From Flavihumibacter sp. ZG627 (GTDB lineage: Bacteria > Bacteroidota > Bacteroidia > Chitinophagales > Chitinophagaceae), in assembly GCF_000814325.1 (NCBI RefSeq), contig NZ_JPHF01000003.1, positions 372,001-436,000 of the forward strand: a DNA stretch of 64,000 bases, in the 5' to 3' direction. Of this stretch, positions 7,776 through 15,263 are shown piece after piece (within the stretch, counting starts at the first letter, position 1; every line of letters starts with the position of its first letter). Below the pieces are notes generated by a model that did no database searches, was not told the origin of the DNA, and worked only from the letters and a program-made list of their open reading frames with translations. A program made the translations under genes and the position numbers.

Positions 7776-7805
7776 CAAAAAAATCCCACCATAGGGGCGG
7801 GATTT
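7776..7805 (-). terminator. Intrinsic terminator directly after tRNA-like RNA copy A
   Basis: A ten-pair stem (7781-7790 with 7796-7805, one G-T wobble), loop of five, followed on the minus strand by a run of seven T. It begins 14 bases after the 3' end of copy A. No minus-strand coding gene ends here, so it must serve the RNA unit. Confidence 0.85.
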
Positions 7806-7818
7806 AAGCGAAAAATTG

Positions 7819-8012
7819 CTGTAGGGGGAGGAGTCGAACCTCCACGAGGCAGTTAGCCGTAGCACAAAGATTAGTGGTCAACCCTGGTCGGCTTTATTAC
7901 AGTACCGGTTACCCGGAACAGCAATACCAGTCGGCTCTATGCTAAGTTTATCCTGGAATCCCCACCCCCGAGACGAGAGGGCATGTCTGCCAAAGATTTC
8001 ATCACCCCACAG
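7819..8012 (-). ncRNA. tRNA-like RNA copy A, with a long insertion
   Basis: About 194 nt on the minus strand. An 8-bp acceptor-like stem is formed by CTGTGGGG (8012-8005) and CCCTACAG (7826-7819). The T arm is canonical: 5-bp GGAGG/CCTCC stem and a TTCGACT loop at 7832-7838. The D-like arm has an ATG/CAT stem with a GG-containing loop. The anticodon-like stem is CCCTC/GGGGG with loop TCGTCTC, which lacks the usual U33. The variable region is about 115 nt and carries a CCGG-GTAA-CCGG hairpin. The overall plan resembles a class II tRNA with an 8+5 bp acceptor branch, but it is twice normal size. A functional tRNA is not proven. Small reading frames over it are spurious. Confidence 0.7.
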
Positions 8013-8040
8013 TATTAAGAACAAAAAAGGTACACGGTTG

Positions 8041-8161
8041 CTGTAGGAGGAGGAGTCGAACCTCCACGGGGTCGTTAGTTTTGCCGAAGCAAACTTTATC
8101 CGATTGTCCCCACCCCCGAGACCAGAGGGCATGTCTGCCGAAAAATTTCATCATCCCACAG
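8041..8161 (-). ncRNA. tRNA-like RNA copy B, shorter homologue
   Basis: About 121 nt on the minus strand, upstream of copy A and homologous to it. The acceptor-like stem is CTGTGGGA (8161-8154) with TCCTACAG (8048-8041). Its eighth pair is A-T where copy A has G-C, a compensatory change. The T arm is identical to that of copy A (loop 8054-8060). The D-like arm ATG/CAT and the CCCTC/GGGGG stem are kept, with loop TGGTCTC. The variable region is about 45 nt, closed by GGGG/CCCC, with an inner hairpin capped by TTCG. Only 28 nt separate the two copies, and both are preceded by GTTCTTA. The role is unknown. Confidence 0.7.
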
Positions 8162-8183
8162 TGTCTATAAGAACTTCGATAAT

Positions 8184-8217
8184 GCAAACATACAGAGAAA
8201 TGAGTATTCCTTGCAAA
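8184..8217 (-). promoter_or_regulatory. Bacteroidota-type promoter for the tRNA-like RNA unit
   Basis: On the minus strand a TTTG (-33) box at 8217-8214 and a TATGTTTG (TAnnTTTG, -7) box at 8192-8185 are separated by 21 bases. Transcription would start near 8178-8180, about 17 bases before copy B. No coding start follows on this strand for over 600 bases, which supports an RNA transcript. Confidence 0.6.
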
Positions 8218-8301
8218 TAATTCAATCAATAATTGAAAACTATCGAAATTATCTAAAAATTACTATATTGTGGTAGAAATCATCAAAAACAATGACCGAA
8301 A

Positions 8302-8781
8302 ATGGCTGTGAAATTAAATTTAGATAAACTGGATTACCAGATCATCCATGAGATGATGGAGAATGCGGAGACCTCTTATGCGGATCTCGGTAAAAAGCTC
8401 TTTGTTTCTGGTGGTACCATCCATGTACGCATCAAAAAATTGCAGGAGATGGGCGTGGTCAAAGGCTCCCGACTCAGTGTTGACCTTAAACTGCTGGGAT
8501 ATGATGTAATTGCCTTTATTGGTATTTATCTTGAAAAGAGCTCCTTGTATGATACGGTTGCGCGTGAGCTGGGAAAGATCCCGGAGATCGTGCGCATGAA
8601 TTATACGACAGGAAATTACAGTATTTTGGCGGAGATCATCTGCAAGGATATAAATCATCTCCGGAATGTATTGCATGACCAGTTGCAGAAGATCAAGGGC
8701 ATAGAACGGACCGAAACATTTATTTCACTTGATGAGAGTCTGAACCGGAATGTTCAGGTGAGGGGTGAGACTAAGATATAA
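8302..8781 (+). CDS. Lrp/AsnC family transcriptional regulator
   Basis: A 159-residue protein. An N-terminal winged helix-turn-helix (about 6-55; LDYQIIHEMMENAETSYADLGKKL and SGGTIHVRIKKLQEMGVV) is followed by an effector-binding RAM domain (about 68-145). It is full length for the family. Members bind amino acids and form octameric DNA-wrapping particles. It is divergent from the tRNA-like RNA unit, with about 85 bases of AT-rich DNA between their starts, so cross-regulation is possible. It is not in an obvious operon: the next gene starts 100 bases later. Confidence 0.93.
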   Translation: MAVKLNLDKLDYQIIHEMMENAETSYADLGKKLFVSGGTIHVRIKKLQEMGVVKGSRLSVDLKLLGYDVIAFIGIYLEKSSLYDTVARELGKIPEIVRMNYTTGNYSILAEIICKDINHLRNVLHDQLQKIKGIERTETFISLDESLNRNVQVRGETKI

Positions 8782-8881
8782 AAGAGCCAACGGTTATGAA
8801 TACAGTTGACTTGTTCAACAATTATTGTGTAGAAAATACATATCCGTTATCTTTAAAATTGAACAACGATAATGCTATCGA

Positions 8882-9301
8882 ATGAAAAGAATATTTCCTT
8901 TTTTACTGATTGTTGCAAGTCTGGCTCTATTAGGATTACCATCCTGCAGTAAGGGCGGCGGAGGCGGTGGCACAACGCCGGAGGAGAACCTGAATATTAC
9001 AACCAGTCCGGCCATTAATGGCCAGTTGGAAACTCCGGGAGTTGGACCAGATTTTCCCCTGACCGTTACCGTTAATTCAAAGATGCCGCCCCAGGGAGTG
9101 CGGATAGAAGTAACGGCAAGGCCGGATGGTTCAGGGACTGCGTTTTTTACGGAAACAAAAACAACGAGTTCCAAAACAACCACATTCCAGATTAAGAACA
9201 CGCCCGCTGCAACTCCTTGTCGGGTAACCGTTACTGTTACCTCGGTGTCTAAACCAAGTAATAGCGTGTCAGGATTTTATTTGTATTCCAGGAAGAGTTG
9301 A
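8882..9301 (+). CDS. Hypothetical lipoprotein with Gly linker
   Basis: 139 residues. A signal peptide ends in a lipobox (LPSC, Cys about 22), followed by a poly-Gly linker (KGGGGGG). The C-terminal domain of about 100 residues is rich in beta strands, Thr and Val, and resembles an immunoglobulin-like fold (TVTVNSKMPPQGVRIEVTARPDG, CRVTVTVTSVSKPSNSVSG). It is probably outer-membrane anchored; the residues after the Cys (SKGGG) suit either face. No family is recognised. It is a stand-alone gene facing the convergent ABC permease, whose end is 15 bases away. Confidence 0.8.
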   Translation: MKRIFPFLLIVASLALLGLPSCSKGGGGGGTTPEENLNITTSPAINGQLETPGVGPDFPLTVTVNSKMPPQGVRIEVTARPDGSGTAFFTETKTTSSKTTTFQIKNTPAATPCRVTVTVTSVSKPSNSVSGFYLYSRKS

Positions 9302-9315
9302 TGCATGTTAATGAG

Positions 9316-10395
9316 CTAGGTTTTTACATCCAGTGCATCGCGGATGCCATTTCCCAGCAGGTTAAATGCTAATACCAGTAACATAATAGCAAAGCCCGGT
9401 GCCAGTGCAAGCATCGGGTTATTTGTTATGATGAAATTGTAGTTCTCTTTAATCATACCGCCCCAGCTGGGTTGTGGTGGTTGAACGCCCATCCCAAGGA
9501 AACTGAGTCCGGCCTCAATAACAATTGCTGAGGCAAAATTTGCTGCCGCAACCACCAGTACCGGTCCCATTATATTGGGAAGAATATGTTTTATGATGAT
9601 GCGCATATCACTATAACCTAAAGCCCGCGCCGCCTCAACGTATTCGAGGTTCCGGATAGCCAGCATTTGCCCTCGAACAATTCGCGCCACATTCACCCAC
9701 ATGGTGAGTCCAACTGCTATGAACACCTGCCAGAAACCCTTCCCCAGCAATAGTGTAATAGCGAAAACCAACAAGAGCGTGGGGATGCTCCAGATAACGT
9801 TGATGAACCACATGATCCAGTTGTCAACCTTGCCTCCATAGTAACCGGCAAGTGCCCCCAATATAAGCCCGATTGTTAGGGAAAGCAGCATAGCAATGCC
9901 ACCCACAAGCAGGCTTACACGAACACCAATCAGGAGCCTGCTCATTATATCACGTCCATATTTATCTGTTCCGAGGTGAAAGGTTTTAGTGATGATATAT
10001 GTTTCTACAGGCTGGGTTAAATTTTGCAGGCTGATCTCCATGGGTTCTGATAATCCCTCATCAATGAATTTATGTAGTGTAATACTATTTGTGGCAACTG
10101 TGAAAGAGTCGATGGGTATATATAGGTGTTTATCGGGCTCACCATAAATTGTTTTACTGAACCAGTTTGGTTTTTCGTCTGTTTCCTTAGGCTGCAGGAA
10201 AAATGTTTGCCGGAATCCAGGTTTACGACCACCGATCTCAACGATCATACGATTGGCATCGGGACTCCCATCGGGCGCCAGCCAATAAGCAAAAATGGCC
10301 AGGAAGAATGAATTAACAATCAGAACCATACCAAATGCTGCTCCTTTGTTCTTAAGCAGTTTACGGATAATATGATTTTCATTGTTTGATTGCAT
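9316..10395 (-). CDS. ABC transporter permease, DppC/OppC type
   Basis: 359 residues from the ATG at 10395. A first helix (about 20-40) is followed by a large periplasmic segment of about 100 residues, then five more helices. The binding-protein-dependent permease domain starts near HLGTDKYGRDIMSRLL. The EAA loop that docks to the ATPase is EYVEAARALGYSDMRIIIKHILPN, and the C-terminal motif is SWGGMIKENY. It should be one half of a peptide or nickel importer pore in the inner membrane. No DppB, ATPase or binding protein lies nearby, so its partners are encoded elsewhere. A longer in-frame extension upstream overlaps the glycosyltransferase end and is not supported. Confidence 0.9.
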   Translation of the reverse strand: MQSNNENHIIRKLLKNKGAAFGMVLIVNSFFLAIFAYWLAPDGSPDANRMIVEIGGRKPGFRQTFFLQPKETDEKPNWFSKTIYGEPDKHLYIPIDSFTVATNSITLHKFIDEGLSEPMEISLQNLTQPVETYIITKTFHLGTDKYGRDIMSRLLIGVRVSLLVGGIAMLLSLTIGLILGALAGYYGGKVDNWIMWFINVIWSIPTLLLVFAITLLLGKGFWQVFIAVGLTMWVNVARIVRGQMLAIRNLEYVEAARALGYSDMRIIIKHILPNIMGPVLVVAAANFASAIVIEAGLSFLGMGVQPPQPSWGGMIKENYNFIITNNPMLALAPGFAIMLLVLAFNLLGNGIRDALDVKT

Positions 10396-10412
10396 TGGGT
10401 AAAAATAAAGAA

Positions 10413-11561
10413 TTAGCTGACCCGCCTGCCTTTCCATTCGTATTGTCCGAACTGGCCGAAGCTGCCTGCTATAACAGTATATAAAATATGGATTGGCTGG
10501 AAGAGCGGAAACCAGATCATAAGATTTTGTTGATGGTAAAAACTGGAAACTGAATACATGAACCGCCATTCCACCAGCGTCTTCAGTAATAAAAATCCAA
10601 CCGCGATCATTGCCTGGCCGATTGAAAAAAATCCAGCTACCATAATTGTGAGGAGTAGCAGGTTCATTGTGTAAACGAGCAGCAATACACGAAAAACATT
10701 TTTATCCTTGTAATCCTGTGCTTTACTGGCCCACCTGATGCGTTGCTGGAAGAACGCACGAAGGGTTGGTTGTGGATTTGTAGTAACAACAACTGCCTTA
10801 TTTTTCAGGTAACCAACCTTCCCGGGGAACTTCCTGGTTATTTTGTGCATAAGCAGCATATCATCACCGGAAGCCTTTCGATCAATATCACGGAAACCCT
10901 CAACAGTATAAAATGCATTTTTTGTGTATGCCAGGTTGGCGCCGTTGCACATACTGTGAAAACCCCTGTGAACCGATGCTGCCGTAATACCCTGCAGACT
11001 CGTGAAATCAAGTACCTGGAAAACGGAAAGCCATCCCCCACTATGGCTGATTTTTACCGGAGCAGCAATAAACTGATCGCCGGTTTGCTCATAATGTGCA
11101 ACCATATGATTTAACCAGTCCTGCTCCCTGGTACAATCCGCATCGGTGGTAATGATAAGTTCTCCCCCGGCAGCAGCAATTCCTGTTTCCAGTGCTTTTT
11201 TCTTGTATGAATTAGTGGATGGTGAAATCCCCTGGTCATGCAATGAGATCAGGTGCAGAATAGGCGAGTCGAACTGTTTTACTATGCGGGCGGTATTGTC
11301 CTCTGAATGATCATCAACAATAATGCATTCCATCAATGAGGATGGATAGCGTTGCTGCAATATCGACTGAATACAGGAGGCAATATCCCTTTCTTCATTT
11401 CTGGCGGGAACAATTACGGAAACCCTGGTATGTGGTGAGCTGGTTAGGGCTGGCGGCACTGGTTCTGCCTGCATATCTTTCCAGCTTCTGAAATAGAATT
11501 GAATCAGAAGGGCATACGCAGCCAGGAGTACTAACGCAGTAATATATACGAAAATCATCAT
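10413..11561 (-). CDS. Glycosyltransferase family 2 membrane protein
   Basis: 382 residues. One N-terminal helix (about 3-25) is followed by a GT-A catalytic domain: nucleotide-sugar start RVSVIVPARNEERDI, metal-binding TTDAD near residue 135, acceptor-side DRKASGDDMLLMHKI, and the QQRIRW motif near 270. Three C-terminal helices follow. This layout fits processive or cell-envelope GT2 enzymes. The start overlaps the alpha/beta hydrolase stop by 4 bases (ATGA type), showing translational coupling. The sugar and acceptor cannot be read from the sequence. Confidence 0.9.
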   Translation of the reverse strand: MMIFVYITALVLLAAYALLIQFYFRSWKDMQAEPVPPALTSSPHTRVSVIVPARNEERDIASCIQSILQQRYPSSLMECIIVDDHSEDNTARIVKQFDSPILHLISLHDQGISPSTNSYKKKALETGIAAAGGELIITTDADCTREQDWLNHMVAHYEQTGDQFIAAPVKISHSGGWLSVFQVLDFTSLQGITAASVHRGFHSMCNGANLAYTKNAFYTVEGFRDIDRKASGDDMLLMHKITRKFPGKVGYLKNKAVVVTTNPQPTLRAFFQQRIRWASKAQDYKDKNVFRVLLLVYTMNLLLLTIMVAGFFSIGQAMIAVGFLLLKTLVEWRFMYSVSSFYHQQNLMIWFPLFQPIHILYTVIAGSFGQFGQYEWKGRRVS

Positions 11562-12403
11562 GCCGGTTGCTGATAAATTCTTTCTGCAATGGTAGCAGCA
11601 AAAGCTGGCTTTAGCAAACGATGTCCTGCTTCAATAATGTATAGCCTTGCCTGGGTGCCGCTCTTTTGGAGGAACCGCTCGCCCTGGCGGGTTGTAATGA
11701 TGCGGTCATAATTGCCGAAGAAAAACAAGGCAGGCAGTTTTGATGATTTCAACAGATGGCTTAGCAGGGTTGTATCGGGGCGGAAATTCCGGAATAGCGT
11801 CCATCGCTCATATAGTTGATTTCTTTGTTCGGGGTCATCGAGGTAGCGATGGCTGAATTTAAAGATGCTTTGGTTCAGTAGCCCAGCCTTACGGGCCCAT
11901 TTCATTGCGCGGAAAAGCCATGTGGGGTTATTCATCGTTTGACGGAAAAGCCGGTTACCTACCCGGGTTTGGGTGGTGAGCCAGTACCAGAAATTGAGCT
12001 TGAGTCCATCAGGAGCCAGTAATATCAGTTTCGTAATACTGCTTGTATAATGCTGGGCAAGTGTTAACGCAAGTCTTCCCCCCATACTATAACCTGCCAG
12101 GGCCCATTGGGAAGTACCGGGCATCTCCTTTTCTGCAATGGAAAGCAGGATCAGTTGCAGGTCGGGAGGCAGGAATTCGGCCTGCCGCCATACAGTTTTA
12201 CCATGCAGGGGCAGATCGATACCTATAACTGTATAGGCCTTATCCAATTGCTCTGCAAGGGCCCTGAATTCTTCACTGTTTTCGCCATAGCCATGCAGAC
12301 AGAAAAGCAGTTTTGCGCCGCTACCGAAACGGATATAATGAATGGTATTATTCTGGTGATTGAGGTACATGAGATGCAAATCTGCCATACAATATAGCTC
12401 CAT
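11558..12403 (-). CDS. Alpha/beta hydrolase
   Basis: About 281 residues; ATGs at 12388 and 12370 are alternative starts. The oxyanion block LFCLHGYGENSEEF, the nucleophile elbow GYSMGG (Ser near 107), an acidic residue in FFGNYDRIIT and the terminal His in IEAGHRL give a complete catalytic triad. There is no signal peptide, so it is probably cytoplasmic. It is the first gene of a unit with the GT2 gene and the ABC permease. The substrate is unknown; members include esterases, thioesterases and C-C hydrolases. Confidence 0.88.
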   Translation of the reverse strand: MELYCMADLHLMYLNHQNNTIHYIRFGSGAKLLFCLHGYGENSEEFRALAEQLDKAYTVIGIDLPLHGKTVWRQAEFLPPDLQLILLSIAEKEMPGTSQWALAGYSMGGRLALTLAQHYTSSITKLILLAPDGLKLNFWYWLTTQTRVGNRLFRQTMNNPTWLFRAMKWARKAGLLNQSIFKFSHRYLDDPEQRNQLYERWTLFRNFRPDTTLLSHLLKSSKLPALFFFGNYDRIITTRQGERFLQKSGTQARLYIIEAGHRLLKPAFAATIAERIYQQPA

Positions 12404-12461
12404 TTTGACGGAGAAACCCAGTGATCAAAAGCAACAAAAAGAACTTGCAGATATGAATTTA

Positions 12462-12482
12462 AACTATTACATTTGAATAGTT
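12462..12482. promoter_or_regulatory. Inverted repeat, candidate MarR operator
   Basis: A perfect inverted repeat AACTATT-N7-AATAGTT lies 14 bases before the marR ATG at 12497. Two half-site-like TTAACTAACTAT bases follow. Position and symmetry suit autoregulation by the MarR-type protein. Confidence 0.45.
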
Positions 12483-12496
12483 GTTTAACTAACTAT

Positions 12497-12937
12497 ATGC
12501 CAAACAACCAATTCAAAAAGGGAGAGTTATACAGTTTTATCACGGGTAAAGCATCCACTGCCATAGCGAGGCGTTTGCAGAAGAAATTCAATTCGGCCGA
12601 CCTGAACCTTACTATTGAGCAATGGAGTGTTTTGTATCATTTATGGAAACAGGATGGCATTAGTCAGCAGGAGCTATGCAATGCAACATTCAGGGATAAG
12701 CCGAGTATCACCCGGTTGGTCGACAACCTGGAGAAACTGAAGCTTGTAAAGAGGGTTTCTTCCAAGGAAGACAGGCGCATGAACATGATCTTCCTCACTG
12801 CCGAGGCGAGAAAGCTGGAGATAGAATCAATGGAACTGGCGGAAGAGACATTAAATGATGCGCTGGAGGGGGTGCCGGCCGACCAGGTTGAAATTTGTAA
12901 GCAGGTTTTGCAGATCGTGTATGATAATCTGAAATAG
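12497..12937 (+). CDS. MarR family transcriptional regulator
   Basis: 146 residues from the ATG at 12497; an in-frame TTG at 12473 would run through the inverted repeat and is less likely. The winged helix-turn-helix lies at about 30-100: LTIEQWSVLYHLW, SQQELCNATFRDKPSITRLVDNLEKLKLV, and the wing RVSSKEDRRMNMIFLT with the conserved D-R-R. Flanking helices form the dimer interface. It lies 36 bases upstream of the acyl-CoA dehydrogenase gene on the same strand, so it likely controls itself and that gene, possibly in response to a fatty acid or acyl-CoA. Confidence 0.92.
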   Translation: MPNNQFKKGELYSFITGKASTAIARRLQKKFNSADLNLTIEQWSVLYHLWKQDGISQQELCNATFRDKPSITRLVDNLEKLKLVKRVSSKEDRRMNMIFLTAEARKLEIESMELAEETLNDALEGVPADQVEICKQVLQIVYDNLK

Positions 12938-12973
12938 ATCTCCCAATTTACCAAACCACATAAAAAAACAAAA

Positions 12974-14770
12974 ATGAGCAATGCCGCCCAACAACAAGCC
13001 ACCATCCTTAAGGGAGGAGAATGGCTGATCAAAGAAAGCGCAGCGTTTGAGACCTTCATTCCGGAGGATTACAACGAAGAGCAGCAGATGGTGAAAGAGA
13101 TGTGCGTTAGTTTCCTTGACTCGGAAGTGATGCCCATTCTTGACAGGATCGATAAACTGGAGCCGGGGCTAATGCCTTCGCTGGTTGACAAAGCAGGGGA
13201 ACAGGGCTTGCTGGGCACTTCCATTCCGGAAGAGTTTGGCGGACTCGGCAAGGATTTCATCACCTCAACGCTGGTTAACGAAGGCCTGGGGGGTGGATTT
13301 TCATTTTCGGTGGCTATTGCCGCCCATACCGGTATAGGCACTTTGCCAATACTTTATTTTGGCACACCTGAGCAAAAGGCAAAATACATTCCCAAGCTTG
13401 CTTCGGGTGAGTGGAAGGGTTCCTATGGACTTACTGAGCCCAACAGTGGCTCTGATGCCCTGAGTGCCAAGACAACCGCAAGACTCAGTGAGGATGGAAA
13501 GCATTACCTGCTCAATGGACAGAAATGCTGGATCACCAATGGCGGCTTTGCAGATATCTATACTGTATTTGCGAAAGTGGATGGAGATAAGTTCACAGGC
13601 TTTATTGTTGAGCGCGGCATGGAAGGATTCACCCAGGGGCCGGAAGAGCATAAGATGGGTATCAAAGGCTCCTCAACCGTACAACTCTATTTCCAGGATT
13701 GTAAAGTACCGGTGGAGAATGTATTGGGTGAAATCGGCAAAGGACATATCATCGCCTTCAATATCCTGAACATTGGCAGATTGAAACTTTGTGCGGCAGC
13801 ATTAGGTGGGGCCAAAAGAGCATTCAATGTTTCTATTATATATGCCAATACCCGCGAACAGTTTAAACAGCCGATAGCCAATTTCGGTGCAATCAAACAT
13901 AAGATCGCTGAAATGGCAGTACGTATATGGGTAGCTGAAAGTGCATTATACCGCACCAGCAAATGGATCGATAATAAAGAACATGAATTGCTGGATAGTG
14001 GCAAGCCTTTCAATGAAGCACTACTTGGGGCTGCCGAAGAATATGCCATTGAGTGTGCCATGCTCAAAGTATATGGAAGTGAGATGTTGGATTTCATTGT
14101 GGATGAAGGCGTGCAGATCCATGGAGGAAATGGTTACAGTGATGAATATGTGATCTCCAAGGCCTATCGCGACAGCCGCATCAACAGGATCTATGAAGGC
14201 ACAAATGAGATCAACAGATTACTTACTGTAGATATGGTATTGAAGCGGGCCATGAAAGGAAAGCTTGATCTGATGGGCCCTGCTATGAATGTGATGAAGG
14301 AACTGATGAGTATTCCTGATTTTGGATCAACTGAAGAAGCGCCTTTTGAAGCAGAAAGAAAAGCGGTCAATAATTTCAAGAAAGCAATTCTCATGACAGC
14401 GGGTGCTGCCGTACAGAAACTGATGATGAAAATTGAGGACGAGCAGGAAGTGCTTATGCAGGTTGCAGATATGGCCATTGAAACATTTAATGCCGAAAGT
14501 GCATTGTTAAGGGTCATGAAACTTGTAGAGCAAAGAGGTGAAGCAGCCTGCCAGCTGGAATTGGATATCATGCGCACCTATCTCTATGATGCCGCCGACC
14601 GTATCAATAAACATGGCAAAGATGCTATCAATGCATTTGCCGATGGGGATGAACAAAGAATGATGCTGCTTGGACTGAAGCGATTTACCAAAGTTTCCTC
14701 TTTCAACAGCAAGGAGGCGCGTCGCCGGATATCAGCAAAAATCCTGGGAGAAAATAAATATCCCATGTAG
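12974..14770 (+). CDS. Acyl-CoA dehydrogenase
   Basis: 598 residues, longer than the usual 380 because of a C-terminal extension of about 180 residues, as in very-long-chain acyl-CoA dehydrogenases. It oxidises acyl-CoA to 2-enoyl-CoA using FAD. Visible blocks are the N-terminal helical domain, the FAD/substrate block GSYGLTEPNSGSDALS and CWITNGGFADIYTVFAKV in the middle, and the C-terminal block IHGGNGYSDEYVISKAYRDSRINRIYEGTNEINR. The Glu of YEGTNEINR fits the usual catalytic base position. A strong terminator follows. The MarR gene upstream suggests inducible fatty acid use. Confidence 0.95.
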   Translation: MSNAAQQQATILKGGEWLIKESAAFETFIPEDYNEEQQMVKEMCVSFLDSEVMPILDRIDKLEPGLMPSLVDKAGEQGLLGTSIPEEFGGLGKDFITSTLVNEGLGGGFSFSVAIAAHTGIGTLPILYFGTPEQKAKYIPKLASGEWKGSYGLTEPNSGSDALSAKTTARLSEDGKHYLLNGQKCWITNGGFADIYTVFAKVDGDKFTGFIVERGMEGFTQGPEEHKMGIKGSSTVQLYFQDCKVPVENVLGEIGKGHIIAFNILNIGRLKLCAAALGGAKRAFNVSIIYANTREQFKQPIANFGAIKHKIAEMAVRIWVAESALYRTSKWIDNKEHELLDSGKPFNEALLGAAEEYAIECAMLKVYGSEMLDFIVDEGVQIHGGNGYSDEYVISKAYRDSRINRIYEGTNEINRLLTVDMVLKRAMKGKLDLMGPAMNVMKELMSIPDFGSTEEAPFEAERKAVNNFKKAILMTAGAAVQKLMMKIEDEQEVLMQVADMAIETFNAESALLRVMKLVEQRGEAACQLELDIMRTYLYDAADRINKHGKDAINAFADGDEQRMMLLGLKRFTKVSSFNSKEARRRISAKILGENKYPM

Positions 14771-14794
14771 TTGGTTTAGTTACATTTCTGACAG

Positions 14795-14823
14795 ATCCCG
14801 GTGTGACCCACCGGGATTTTTTA
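14795..14823 (+). terminator. Intrinsic terminator after the acyl-CoA dehydrogenase gene
   Basis: An eight-pair stem ATCCCGGT / ACCGGGAT (14795-14802 with 14810-14817), 7-base loop, then a T-run. It begins 25 bases after the stop codon. Confidence 0.88.
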
Positions 14824-15263
14824 TACCCATTACCCAAAAATATTTTTAAGTGTAAAGTTGACTATTAAAAAAAATATGTTATTATTGGGATAGCATTAAC
14901 ATTGGAGGAAGGGGTATTTATCAAAGGTGATGTTTAAGAAATTGCATTAGTTAAGCAAATTACCTAATACCGATAATGTTAATTTCGAGTTAATTGGAGA
15001 TAAAATTGGGGAGGTTGTCCCTAACTATTTCTACTAGCTTTAAGCCGGGTTCTGAAGTCAAGCGCGGAATCCGGAAAATTTAAGACCAAAAACTGCTATT
15101 ATGAAACGATTGCTTAAATGGCTCCGCCATATAAGGAGTGATGTCTTTAAAACTCCATCTGCTATTTCCCCTGGTCATATTTCATTTTACAGTACACCGT
15201 AGTTGTTGCGGGGCAGGTGCCAACTCTTCCCCCAGTATTTATTAACCAAGTCAACTATCATTC
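14824..15263 (+). other. Leader and promoter region of the SusC gene, with a possible short ORF
   Basis: 440 bases with no recognisable gene family. It is AT-rich up to about 15000 and more balanced after that. A 33-codon reading frame (ATG 15101, stop 15200-15202; MKRLLKWLRHIRSDVFK at its start) is strongly basic. It could be a leader peptide or chance. No clean -33/-7 pair, riboswitch or ECF sigma/anti-sigma gene was seen. Confidence 0.35.

Noticed and set aside
7819-8161. Ordinary tRNA-Leu, tRNA-Ser, tRNA-Sec or tmRNA
   Set aside because: The anticodon-like loops lack U33 and a credible Leu, Ser or UCA anticodon. The D stem is only 3 bp, unlike tRNA-Sec, and there is no tmRNA tag frame or alanine acceptor with G3-U70.
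7878-8229. Two minus-strand reading frames of 75-84 codons over the tRNA-like region
   Set aside because: They run through both RNA structures, and their apparent repeats come from the duplicated RNA. No family, signal or codon pattern supports them.
9316-10569. A 417-residue version of the ABC permease
   Set aside because: The extra 58 residues overlap the glycosyltransferase gene in another frame and lack a membrane-protein start; ATG 10395 gives the normal N terminus.
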